The notes under the pieces: model-generated
Told to the model about the DNA's origin: nothing
What the model saw: only the letters and a program-made list of their open reading frames with translations
The model's database searches: none
Position numbers and translations under genes: made by a program
In this document: in pieces, positions 16,662 to 24,428 of the stretch
How the letters are laid out: every line of letters begins with the position of its first letter
Numbering within the stretch: position 1 is the stretch's first letter
From: CAIQPS01 sp963843455
GTDB lineage: Bacteria; Actinomycetota; Thermoleophilia; RBG-16-64-13
Length of the DNA: 64,000 nt
Assembly: GCA_963843455.1 (NCBI GenBank)
Contig: CAWJKE010000008.1
Coordinates: 124,001 to 188,000 of the forward strand
Reading direction: 5' to 3'

Positions 16662-18320
16662 ATGGGCCGTTTCTTCATCACCACACCCATCTACTATGTC
16701 AACGACGTGCCCCATATCGGGCATGCTTACACGACCGCCGCGGCCGACGTCGCCGCTCGGTTCCACCGGCAACTGGGCTACGACGTCTTCTTCCTTACCG
16801 GCACGGACGAGCATGGGACCAAGGTGGAGCAGGCGGCGGCCGCGCGGGGGCTCACCCCCAAGGAGCACGTCGACGAAGTCGTTCAGAAGTTCAAGGATGT
16901 GGCCGCCAAGGTGGGGGCCAGCAACGACTTCTTCATCCGCACCACCGACCCCGCGCACGAACGCTTTGTGCAGCGGTTCGTCGAGCGTTGCCACGACGCC
17001 GGCGACATCTACAAGAGCTCATACTCGGGCCTCTACTGCCCGGCCTGCGAGGCCTACTACACCGAGGATAACCTGGTCGACGGGCTGTGTCCGGATCACG
17101 GCACGGCCCCGGTGCGCATGGAAGAGGACAACTACTTCTTCAGGCTCTCGGCGTTCCAGGAGCGTCTGGCTGCTCACTACCGCGGTCACCCCGATTTCGT
17201 GCGTCCCCGCCACCGGTACAACGAAGCGCTCTCGTTCATCGAGCAGGGTCTGGACGACATCTCCATCTCCCGGGCCACCCTCAAGTGGGGCATAAGTGTT
17301 CCTTGGGACGAGTCCCAGGTGATCTATGTGTGGGTGGATGCGCTCATCAACTACTTGAGCGCGCTGCACTACGCGCCTGGCCGCGACCTGGTGGCGCGGT
17401 TCTGGCCGGCGACGTACCACATGATGGCCCAGGACATCCTCAAGTTCCACGGCATCATCTGGCCGGCGCTGCTCATGTCAGCGGGCTACGAACTCCCGGA
17501 GCATCTCTTCATCCACGGCTATCTGAAGCTGGGCGGGGAGAAGATGTCCAAGACCCGCGGAAACGTGATGGATCCTTTTCCGCTCATCGAGCGGTACGGG
17601 GCCGATCCCTTCAGGTTCTACTGTCTGCGGGAAGTGAGCTTCGGCCAGGACGGGGTGGTGAGCGAGGAGGGCTTCAAGGCCCGCTACAACAGCGAGTTGG
17701 CCAACGAACTGGGCAATCTGGTATCGCGCACCGCCTCGATGATCGCCAAATACCGGGGCGGCGCCGTGCCGGCGCCGCCACCCACCCGCGACGCCGGCGC
17801 CGGGCCGGGTTCCGGTTCCCCGCTCGCCGCCGAGGCGGGCGCGGTCGCCGACAGAGCGCGCGCGCAACTGCAGGACATGGACCTGAGCAGCGCTCTTGAG
17901 ACTATCTGGATGCTGGTCCGCCGGCTGAACCGGTACGTGGAGGAACAGGCGCCCTGGAAACTGGCCAAGGAGGCCGGGGCCGCGACCGCGGCCGACGCCG
18001 GGGCCGAAGGCGCGGCAGCGTCACAGGCCGCGGCCGCTCTGGACGCTACCCTGTGGGATCTGGCCGAGGGCCTGCGTCTGCTATCGGTCCTGCTGCATCC
18101 GTTCGTCCCTCAGACCGCCGCTGCCATCCGCGAGCGGCTGGGAATTCCGACCGCCCGGGCCGGCGCAGCCGCGGAGGCTACCGGTGCCTCGACGTCTGAT
18201 GGCGCCGCGGAGGAGGCACGTCTCACGGACCCGAGCTGGGACGAGGCGCGTTGGGGGTTGCTCCCAGACGGGCTCACGGTCGCCGCCGGCGCGCCGCTCT
18301 TTCCGCGCATCGAAGACTGA
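16662..18320 (+). CDS. metG: Methionyl-tRNA synthetase
   Basis: A 552-residue class I aminoacyl-tRNA synthetase charging tRNA-Met. The HIGH motif is in VNDVPHIGHAYTT, KMSKTRGN occurs near residue 295, and a single zinc knuckle is present as CPACEAYY with a later C-x-x-H (LCPDHG). There is no C-terminal tRNA-binding EMAP domain. The region from about 365 to the end is unusually Ala/Gly-rich, with poorly conserved loops inserted in the anticodon-binding domain. A TAGAAT -10-like hexamer at 16647-16652 ends only 9 bp before the ATG, so the mRNA may be leaderless. Confidence 0.95.
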   Translation: MGRFFITTPIYYVNDVPHIGHAYTTAAADVAARFHRQLGYDVFFLTGTDEHGTKVEQAAAARGLTPKEHVDEVVQKFKDVAAKVGASNDFFIRTTDPAHERFVQRFVERCHDAGDIYKSSYSGLYCPACEAYYTEDNLVDGLCPDHGTAPVRMEEDNYFFRLSAFQERLAAHYRGHPDFVRPRHRYNEALSFIEQGLDDISISRATLKWGISVPWDESQVIYVWVDALINYLSALHYAPGRDLVARFWPATYHMMAQDILKFHGIIWPALLMSAGYELPEHLFIHGYLKLGGEKMSKTRGNVMDPFPLIERYGADPFRFYCLREVSFGQDGVVSEEGFKARYNSELANELGNLVSRTASMIAKYRGGAVPAPPPTRDAGAGPGSGSPLAAEAGAVADRARAQLQDMDLSSALETIWMLVRRLNRYVEEQAPWKLAKEAGAATAADAGAEGAAASQAAAALDATLWDLAEGLRLLSVLLHPFVPQTAAAIRERLGIPTARAGAAAEATGASTSDGAAEEARLTDPSWDEARWGLLPDGLTVAAGAPLFPRIED

Positions 18321-18338
18321 CCGGCACGGTCGCGCGCC

Positions 18339-19142
18339 GTGTTCATCGACTCCCACACCCACCTGGATCACTGCAAGGAAGACGCGTCTGTTCTTGTCGA
18401 GGATGCGGCCAAGGCCGGGGTTGGGATCATCATCCAGTCCGGGATCGATCTGGGACGCTCCCACTCCTCGATCTCTCTGGCGGAGCGCTTTTCGCAGGTG
18501 TTCGCCACTGTCGGCTTCCACCCGCAGGAGGCCGGGCTTCTGGACGACGAAGGGAGGGCGGGACTGGAGGAACTGGTGCGCCACTCTCGGGTGGTCGCCG
18601 TGGGGGAGACCGGCTTCGATTTCAACCGCGACTACTGGCCCCACCACGTCCAGGAAGACGTGTTGCTGTATCAGCTCGACCTGGCCCGCAGCGCGGGTCT
18701 CCCAGTGGTGATCCACACTCGCGACGCGGCCGACCAGACTCTGCGGGTGCTCGGCGAGCATGCCGGCGGCCTCACCGTCATCCTCCATTGCTTCTCACTG
18801 CCGGACCGGCTTGAGGAGGTGGTCGAACGAGGCTACTACATCAGCTTCGCCGGCAACGTGACCTACAAGAACGCGGCATCTCTGCAGGCGGCCGCGCGGG
18901 CCGTTCCGGCCGAGTCGCTGCTCCTCGAGACCGATGCCCCCTGGCTCACCCCGGAGCCTCTCCGCGGACGGCCGAACCGCCCTGCCCTTGTGGTGAACGT
19001 CTACGAGTTCGTTACCGCCCTGCGCGGAGTCGCTGTTTCCGAATTGGAGGCGCAGGTGGAGAGCAACGTCTTGCGGGCTTTTCCCCGCATCGCCGCCGTG
19101 CGGAACGGGGAAGGACCGCCGGTCGGAGGCTGCTGTGAATGA
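18339..19142 (+). CDS. tatD: TatD family metal-dependent deoxyribonuclease
   Basis: A 267-residue TIM-barrel hydrolase. FIDSHTHLDH supplies the two N-terminal metal histidines, AVGETGFDFNRDYWP the bridging Glu, VIHTRDAADQTL and ILHCFSLPD further histidines, and LLLETDAPWLTPEPLRGRPN the final Asp. TatD enzymes are 3'-5' exonucleases/DNases used in DNA repair and turnover. The start is GTG at 18339. The gene sits between metG and rsmA, a very common bacterial order, and overlaps rsmA by 8 bp. Confidence 0.92.
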   Translation: MFIDSHTHLDHCKEDASVLVEDAAKAGVGIIIQSGIDLGRSHSSISLAERFSQVFATVGFHPQEAGLLDDEGRAGLEELVRHSRVVAVGETGFDFNRDYWPHHVQEDVLLYQLDLARSAGLPVVIHTRDAADQTLRVLGEHAGGLTVILHCFSLPDRLEEVVERGYYISFAGNVTYKNAASLQAAARAVPAESLLLETDAPWLTPEPLRGRPNRPALVVNVYEFVTALRGVAVSELEAQVESNVLRAFPRIAAVRNGEGPPVGGCCE

Positions 19143-20022
19143 CCCCGGACCTGCCGGCCGGCAGGCGGCGACCGGCCTACGTCAGGTCTCGCTGGCGCGG
19201 CTGGCGGAGTTCGGCATAGAGCCCAAGCGCGATCTGGGCCAGAACTTCCTCATCGACGACAACATCCTCGGCGTGATACTGGCCCAACTGGAGTGCCGGC
19301 CGCAGGACGTGGCCCTGGAGGTCGGCGCGGGGCTCGGTGTCTTGACCGCGGCGCTGGCCCGCGCCGCGCGCCACGTGCACGCCTTCGAGGTGGACCGCAG
19401 TCTGGAACCTGCGTTGGAGGTCACGCTGAGCGGGCATTCGAACGTGAGTCTCCACTTTGAGGACATCCTCCGGGCCGCCCTGGAGCGACTCGATCCGGCC
19501 CCGACGGTGTGCGCTAGCAACCTCCCGTACTCGGTGGCGGGGCCGTTCGTCATAGAGGCTTTGCAGCGTCTGCCCGGCGTGCGCCGCTACTGCCTCATGG
19601 TGCAGCGGGAGGTAGCGGACCGGATGGCGGCCGCTCCGGGGACGAAGGCCTACGGCACCCTTTCGGTGTGGGTGGGGCTCTACACCCGGGTCGTCAGGAC
19701 CCGGCAGTTGTCCCGCTCCATCTTCTACCCTCAGCCGCGCGTGGACTCGACTCTGGTGGTGCTCGACCGATTGGAGCCGGACGACCTTGCGGCCATCGAC
19801 GCCGTTCTGGTGCGCCAAGTAGTCCAGGCCGCATTCGGGCAACGGCGAAAGACGCTGGTCAACGCGCTGAGCGCAGGGCTCGCGCTACCCCGACCGAAGG
19901 TCGCGGAGGTGGTGGAAGCTCTCGGCCTGAGTCCCGGCGTGCGGGCAGAACGCCTAGAACCGGCCCAGTTCCTTCGGTTGGCCGGTGAGCTGCGGCGGGG
20001 AGATTGCGGTATTGTCAACTGA
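19135..20022 (+). CDS. rsmA: 16S rRNA dimethyladenosine transferase (KsgA)
   Basis: A 295-residue SAM-dependent enzyme that dimethylates A1518 and A1519 of 16S rRNA during 30S maturation. KRDLGQNFLIDDNIL is the N-terminal signature. ALEVGAGLGVLTAALA is the SAM-binding motif, SNLPYSVAGPFVIEAL the catalytic NLPY motif, and FYPQPRVDSTLVVLDR typical of motif X. The start is GTG at 19135 with GGAGG upstream, overlapping tatD. The first 22 residues are less conserved. Confidence 0.93.
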   Translation: MNDPGPAGRQAATGLRQVSLARLAEFGIEPKRDLGQNFLIDDNILGVILAQLECRPQDVALEVGAGLGVLTAALARAARHVHAFEVDRSLEPALEVTLSGHSNVSLHFEDILRAALERLDPAPTVCASNLPYSVAGPFVIEALQRLPGVRRYCLMVQREVADRMAAAPGTKAYGTLSVWVGLYTRVVRTRQLSRSIFYPQPRVDSTLVVLDRLEPDDLAAIDAVLVRQVVQAAFGQRRKTLVNALSAGLALPRPKVAEVVEALGLSPGVRAERLEPAQFLRLAGELRRGDCGIVN

Positions 20023-20043
20023 GCGAACGACGGGGGTCTCGAG

Positions 20044-20940
20044 ATGCACATAACCACACGTGCCCCGGCCAAGGTGAACCTTTCTCTCCTGGTCGGGCCG
20101 ACTGGGCCCTCGGGCTATCACGAGATCTTCACCGTCTTCGTTCCCGTCGACGTGTATGACATTCTCAGCTTCACGCTGGAGGCGAGGCCCGCTTCCGGTG
20201 GCCCCGGCGAGCTGCACGTCAAGGCCCACGCGATCGAGGCGGAAGCCAACATCGTTGCTCACGCTCTGCGGGCGTTGGAGCGTCATAGCGGCTGGGTCTT
20301 CACCGGGCGGGTGACGATAGACAAGGGCATCCCCCTCGCTGCGGGCATGGGGGGAGGCAGCACCGACGCGGCCACGGCGCTCCAAGTCGGCGCCCGGCTG
20401 CTCCGCGAGGCCGGGGGGCCGGCGCCCAGTGACGAGGAGCTTCGCCGCCTGGCACGAGGGTTGGGGGCCGACGTGCCCTTCTTCTTGGACCCAAGACCGG
20501 CGATCGGCCGGGGGATTGGGGAGCTTCTCGAGCCGTTGCCCTTGCCCGAACTGCCCCTTCTGCTGATATTCACCGACCAGCTTCTCTCGACCGCACACGT
20601 CTACAGGGAGTTCGACGTGCAGGGGGTGGCGGAGGACCCGGCCGCTTTCGTCGCCCGCTCGGCCGAAGCCGACCAGCAGTGGCGGCAGGTCAAGACCGTG
20701 GAGGACGTGACCAGGCTGTTGCGCAACGACCTGGAGGAGACCAGCTGCAACCTGATGCCGGGGCTGTGCGACGCCAAGGACACGCTTCTTCAAGAAGGGG
20801 CTCTCGGGGCCCTGATGAGCGGCTCCGGTCCGACGATATACGGTGTATGCGCCTCGCGGGAAGAGGCCGAAGCCCTGTGTGTCAAGGTCTCCGCCGACGG
20901 CATGAACTGCCGGGTCGCGAGGTCACTGCCAGGAGTCTGA
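20044..20940 (+). CDS. ispE: 4-diphosphocytidyl-2-C-methyl-D-erythritol kinase
   Basis: A 298-residue GHMP kinase of the non-mevalonate isoprenoid pathway, phosphorylating the 2-hydroxyl of CDP-methylerythritol. APAKVNLSLLVGP is the substrate motif, IPLAAGMGGGSTDAATAL the ATP-binding GHMP motif, LGADVPFFLDP the family signature, and ALMSGSGPTIYGVCAS the third motif. It follows rsmA by 21 bp, the usual rsmA-ispE pairing. Confidence 0.92.
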   Translation: MHITTRAPAKVNLSLLVGPTGPSGYHEIFTVFVPVDVYDILSFTLEARPASGGPGELHVKAHAIEAEANIVAHALRALERHSGWVFTGRVTIDKGIPLAAGMGGGSTDAATALQVGARLLREAGGPAPSDEELRRLARGLGADVPFFLDPRPAIGRGIGELLEPLPLPELPLLLIFTDQLLSTAHVYREFDVQGVAEDPAAFVARSAEADQQWRQVKTVEDVTRLLRNDLEETSCNLMPGLCDAKDTLLQEGALGALMSGSGPTIYGVCASREEAEALCVKVSADGMNCRVARSLPGV

Positions 20941-20969
20941 CACGGGCCTGCGCGGGGGCTCCGTTGTTC

Positions 20970-20998
20970 TTGCACCCTCAGGAAGACTGACCTATACT
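20970..20998 (+). promoter_or_regulatory. Sigma-70-type promoter for tRNA-Gln
   Basis: TTGCAC (20970-20975), a 17-bp spacer, then TATACT (20993-20998) is a near-consensus housekeeping promoter. It lies about 40 bp upstream of the tRNA and may also drive the downstream glmU-type gene. Confidence 0.7.
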
Positions 20999-21038
20999 TC
21001 GTGCGCTCGCGGGGGTCCGCCCCCGCGGCCGGTAGCGC

Positions 21039-21110
21039 TGGGGCGTGGCCAAGCGGTAAGGCAACGGGTTTTGGTCCCGTCATGCGTAGGTTCGAATCCT
21101 GCCGCCCCAG
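21039..21110 (+). tRNA. tRNA-Gln (UUG)
   Basis: The acceptor arms TGGGGCG (21039-21045) and CGCCCCA (21103-21109) pair fully. The anticodon stem ACGGG/CCCGT (21064-21068 and 21076-21080) encloses a 7-nt loop with TTG at 21071-21073, and the T loop reads TTCGAAT. The discriminator base is G and the CCA end is not encoded. Confidence 0.95.
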
Positions 21111-21144
21111 CCTCCCTTTTTCGTCCTTGTCTTCACAGAGGTGC

Positions 21145-21930
21145 ATGTCGAGCTCTAGCCGCTTCATCGCGACCGTCGTTGTGCTGGCCGCCGGCCAGGG
21201 CAAGCGCATGAAGTCAGAGCTGCCGAAAGTCCTGCACCCTGTCTGCGGCGAGCCCATGCTCCTTCACGTTCTGACGGCGGCGCGCGAGGTGAGCGCGGAA
21301 CGCCTGGTGATCGTTCTGGGGCACGGTCATTCTCAGGTGGAGCCTTACCTCCCGGCCGGCTGCCGGGTGGCTCTGCAGGAGCAGCAACTGGGCACCGGAC
21401 ACGCGGTCCTATGCGCGGCGGGACAGATCCTACCAGGCCCGTTGCTCGTCCTGGCCGGCGACACCCCGCTCATCACCGGCGGGCTGCTGCGCACGTTGGT
21501 GGAGCACCATCAGCGGTCCGGGGCCATGGCCACCGTTCTTACCATGGGCCTTCCCGACCCCGCGGGATACGGACGCGTGGTGCGCGACGAGACGGGAGAC
21601 GTCGTGAAGATCGTGGAACACCGCGACGCCACCCCCGCCGAGCGCGAGATCTGCGAGGTCAACAGCGGGATGTATATCCTTCCGTCGCCTCTTGCCCTCG
21701 ATATCTTGGCGGAGGTGGGCTCCGACAACGACCAGGGAGAGATCTACCTGACCGACGTCATCGCCGGTCTGCGCCGGCGCGGCGAGAGGGTGGCTGCGTG
21801 CAAAGCCCAGGACGCTTCTCTCCTGCTTGGCGTGAACTCCCGGGAGGAACTGGCGTTGGCCGAGGAGATCATGGCGAGGGGCCGCGGCGAGGGGGCCGGG
21901 GCAGAAAAACCGACGGATTCCTGCCGGTAG
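21145..21930 (+). CDS. glmU: UDP-N-acetylglucosamine pyrophosphorylase (GlmU N-terminal domain only)
   Basis: About 261 residues corresponding to the uridylyltransferase half of GlmU: VVLAAGQGKRMKSELPKVLH (nucleotide-binding motif), QLGTGHAVLCA, VLAGDTPLI (metal Asp), GYGRVVRD, EVNSGMYIL and NDQGEIYLTDV. It should make UDP-GlcNAc from UTP and GlcNAc-1-phosphate. The usual C-terminal left-handed beta-helix acetyltransferase domain (about 200 residues) is absent. The ORF ends cleanly 57 bp before prs, and no hexapeptide repeats follow in any frame. The acetylation step must therefore be done by another protein. The ATG at 21145 is 34 bp after the tRNA-Gln gene. Confidence 0.85.
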   Translation: MSSSSRFIATVVVLAAGQGKRMKSELPKVLHPVCGEPMLLHVLTAAREVSAERLVIVLGHGHSQVEPYLPAGCRVALQEQQLGTGHAVLCAAGQILPGPLLVLAGDTPLITGGLLRTLVEHHQRSGAMATVLTMGLPDPAGYGRVVRDETGDVVKIVEHRDATPAEREICEVNSGMYILPSPLALDILAEVGSDNDQGEIYLTDVIAGLRRRGERVAACKAQDASLLLGVNSREELALAEEIMARGRGEGAGAEKPTDSCR

Positions 21931-21987
21931 TGATACCGTACGGGGTGGACGTACGGGGGGGATCAGGAGACTAGGAGGATCACAGGG

Positions 21988-22983
21988 ATGGGAGATTGGG
22001 AGCCGCGCCGCTGCGCGCGCATCACCCCCGAGCGCTCGCTCATGGTGTTTGCGGGCCGCGGCACTCCGGACCTCAGCGCCAAAGTGGCAGAGAAGCTGGG
22101 CATCGAGCTGGGTCAGGTCGACATACGCACGTTCGCCGACGGCGAGATCTATGTTAAGTACACGGAGAGCATCCGCGGCGCCGACGTGTTCATCATCCAG
22201 TCGACCTGCAGACCGGTGAACGAGAACCTGGTGGAGCTCCTCATCATGATCCAGGCCGCCCGGCTTGCGTCCGCTCACCGGGTCACGGCGGTCGTGCCCT
22301 GGATGGGCTACTCCCGGCAAGACAAGAAGAGCCGTCCGCGGGAGCCCATCACCGCCCGGCTGGTCGCCGACATTCTCGAGGCCGCCGGGGCCGACCGGGT
22401 GATCACTATGGACCTCCACGCCGGTCAGTTGCAGGGATTCTTCAGCGTTCCGGTGGATCACATGACCGCGCTCGCCATGATCGCGGACTACTTCAAGCTC
22501 AAAGGGCTGGGAGAAATCGTGATCGTCTCTCCCGATGCCGGAGGCCTCAAGACGGCCAAGAGGGTGGCCGACCGCATGGAGTGCGACGTGGCCGTGCTCA
22601 GCAAGCTTCGGCCCGAGCACAACGTATCGCGGGTCATGCATGTTATCGGCGACGTGGAGGGCAAGACGGCCATTATCGTGGACGACATCATCGATACCGC
22701 CGGCACTCTGGTCAACGGTGTGCAGGCCCTCATCGAGAGGGGCGCAAGGGACGTCTACGCCGCCTGCACGCATCCGGTGCTCTCCGGCCCGGCCTACGAA
22801 CGCATCGCTCAGTCGTCGCTAAAAGAGGTGGTGGTCACCGACACCATCCCGCTGCGCGAGGACGTCGATCACGAGAAGATTGTGGTACTATCCACGGCCG
22901 GTGTTTTGGCCGACACCATCAAGAGCGTGTTCACCGATGAGTCGGTGAGCGAGCTCTTTCAGGGAGAGAACCAGCTTTTCTAG
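21988..22983 (+). CDS. prs: Ribose-phosphate pyrophosphokinase
   Basis: A 331-residue PRPP synthetase making 5-phosphoribosyl diphosphate from ribose-5-phosphate and ATP. VFAGRGTPDLSAKVAEKLG, TFADGEIYVKYTESIRGADV, the ATP loop PWMGYSRQDKKSRPREPI, ITMDLHAGQLQGFFSVPVDH and the PRPP-binding loop IIVDDIIDTAGT are all present. About 18 residues precede the usual family start; a later ATG at 22042 would give the standard length. An AGGAGG site lies at 21972-21977. Glm-prs-ctc-pth is a classic order in Gram-positive bacteria. Confidence 0.94.
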   Translation: MGDWEPRRCARITPERSLMVFAGRGTPDLSAKVAEKLGIELGQVDIRTFADGEIYVKYTESIRGADVFIIQSTCRPVNENLVELLIMIQAARLASAHRVTAVVPWMGYSRQDKKSRPREPITARLVADILEAAGADRVITMDLHAGQLQGFFSVPVDHMTALAMIADYFKLKGLGEIVIVSPDAGGLKTAKRVADRMECDVAVLSKLRPEHNVSRVMHVIGDVEGKTAIIVDDIIDTAGTLVNGVQALIERGARDVYAACTHPVLSGPAYERIAQSSLKEVVVTDTIPLREDVDHEKIVVLSTAGVLADTIKSVFTDESVSELFQGENQLF

Positions 22984-23009
22984 CTGCAAATAGCCTCTAG
23001 GAGACGAAC

Positions 23010-23663
23010 ATGGACACCGTGAAGCTGTCGATAGAAGAGCGCGACCAGACGGGCAACGGCCCGGCGCGCCGGCTGCGAGCGGCAGGCCGTCTCCCTGGTG
23101 TTGTCTACGCCAAGGGCACCGAGTCAAGATCCATCTCGCTGGCCCTGGACGAGCTTCGGGCTGCGATCGCGCATCACGGCCACAACGTGATCCTCGAACT
23201 GGACCTGGGCGGGGCCGCCAAGGCGGGGGCAAAGAAGAAGGCCGTCCCACACTACGCGGTCGTCAAGGAACTCCAGTTCCATCCCGTCAGACGGCATCTT
23301 CTCCACGTCGATCTGCATGAAGTCGACCTGGCCGTCGAGATCGAAGTCCCCGTGGCGCTCGAACTGGTCGGCACGCCGGCCGGCATAGAGGAGGGTGGCG
23401 TCATCGACTGGGTACTTCGGGAAGTGACCGTTCGCGCTCTGCCCTCGGCCATACCCGATGCCATCGTGCTCGACATCAGCAGTCTGCAGATCGGCCAGCA
23501 CTTGTCGGTGGAAGCTCTCGAAGCCCTCTCCGGAACCGAGATCCTCGACGATCCCCAAGTCATGGTGGTCGCGCTGGTCCCGCCGCGAGTCGAGCAGGCT
23601 CCTGTCGTCGTCGAGGCGGCCGCCGAGCCGGAGGTCATCGGCGGCGTCAAGAGCGAGGAGTAG
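23010..23663 (+). CDS. rplY: Ribosomal protein L25/Ctc
   Basis: A 217-residue long-form bL25 (CTC/TL5 family) that binds 5S rRNA. The N-terminal domain has RDQTGNGPARRLRAAGRLPGVVY, ELQFHPVRRHLLHVDLHEVD follows, and the C-terminal TL5 domain has LRE-VTVRALPSAIPD and the DISSLQIGQHLSVEAL segment. A Val/Glu/Ala-rich tail ends the protein. ATG 23010 has a TAGGAGA site, and the gene follows prs by 26 bp. Confidence 0.93.
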   Translation: MDTVKLSIEERDQTGNGPARRLRAAGRLPGVVYAKGTESRSISLALDELRAAIAHHGHNVILELDLGGAAKAGAKKKAVPHYAVVKELQFHPVRRHLLHVDLHEVDLAVEIEVPVALELVGTPAGIEEGGVIDWVLREVTVRALPSAIPDAIVLDISSLQIGQHLSVEALEALSGTEILDDPQVMVVALVPPRVEQAPVVVEAAAEPEVIGGVKSEE

Positions 23664-23670
23664 CTCCTTA

Positions 23671-23832
23671 GAGCTCGATTCAAAATGAAGCTGCGGCCAC
23701 CGAGCCCGCACTGGACGGTGCGATTCGTCGTCCTCGGGCGCACCCGTAGCGCCGCTACGAGCGCTTCCTGCGTCCTTGCCTCGCCCGCGGCCATCGCACC
23801 TCGTCGGCGTGTCTTCATTCTGAATCGGGCTC
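23671..23832. repeat. 162-bp element with 20-bp imperfect terminal inverted repeats
   Basis: GAGCTCGATTCAAAATGAAG (23671-23690) and CTTCATTCTGAATCGGGCTC (23813-23832) are inverted repeats matching at 18 of 20 positions. An inner pair GGTGCGAT/ATCGCACC and a small GTAGC/GCTAC stem lie between them. It fills almost the whole gap between rplY and pth, which otherwise has no gene. It could be a small non-autonomous mobile element (MITE-like) or a long structured RNA; nothing in it codes for protein. Confidence 0.5.
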
Positions 23833-23861
23833 TTGGGGCAGTGGAAGCTGCCGCGACATAA

Positions 23862-24428
23862 GTGGAAGCTACCCCCGTCTACCTGCTCGTCGCTCTGGGC
23901 AATCCCGGGCCGGAATACCAGTCCCATCGTCACAACGTCGGCTTCATGGTGGGCGAAGAGTTGCGCCGTCGTCATGGTCTCCCGGCTCTGCGCTCTCGGT
24001 TCCAGGGCCTCACCGCCGAGGGCCGGATCGTCGGCAAGCGGGCGGTGCTCCTGCTGCCGATGACCTTCATGAACCTCTCGGGTCGCGCGGCGGCAGAGGC
24101 CGGTCGCTGGTACAAGGTCCCCGTGGAGCGGATGCTCGTGATCCATGACGAGGTCGAGCTGGCCTTCGGCGATGTCCGCTTGAAGGAAGGCCAGGGCTTG
24201 GGAGGCCACAACGGTCTGCGCAGCCTGGAACAATCGCTGGGGTCCCGCGATTTTTGGCGGTTGCGCGTGGGCGTCGGTCGCCCCGGCACGTCCAACGGGC
24301 CTCTCATCGACCACGTGCTTGCTCCCTTCGACGAGCCTCGGGAGGACGTGCAGGTGCTCGTCGGCCGGGCCGCCGACCTGGCAGAGGAATGGCTTGCGGC
24401 GCGGGACGACGCCTCGTGCCCCGTCTGA
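23862..24428 (+). CDS. pth: Peptidyl-tRNA hydrolase
   Basis: A 188-residue enzyme releasing tRNA from stalled peptidyl-tRNA. LLVALGNPGPEYQSHRHNVGFM contains the catalytic His, RAVLLLPMTFMNLSGRA and VIHDEVELAFGDVRLKEG (catalytic Asp) follow, and GGHNGLRSLEQSLGSRDFWRLRVGVGRP is the substrate-binding signature. The start is GTG at 23862, just past the inverted-repeat element. The 3' end overlaps the mfd start. Confidence 0.93.
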   Translation: MEATPVYLLVALGNPGPEYQSHRHNVGFMVGEELRRRHGLPALRSRFQGLTAEGRIVGKRAVLLLPMTFMNLSGRAAAEAGRWYKVPVERMLVIHDEVELAFGDVRLKEGQGLGGHNGLRSLEQSLGSRDFWRLRVGVGRPGTSNGPLIDHVLAPFDEPREDVQVLVGRAADLAEEWLAARDDASCPV

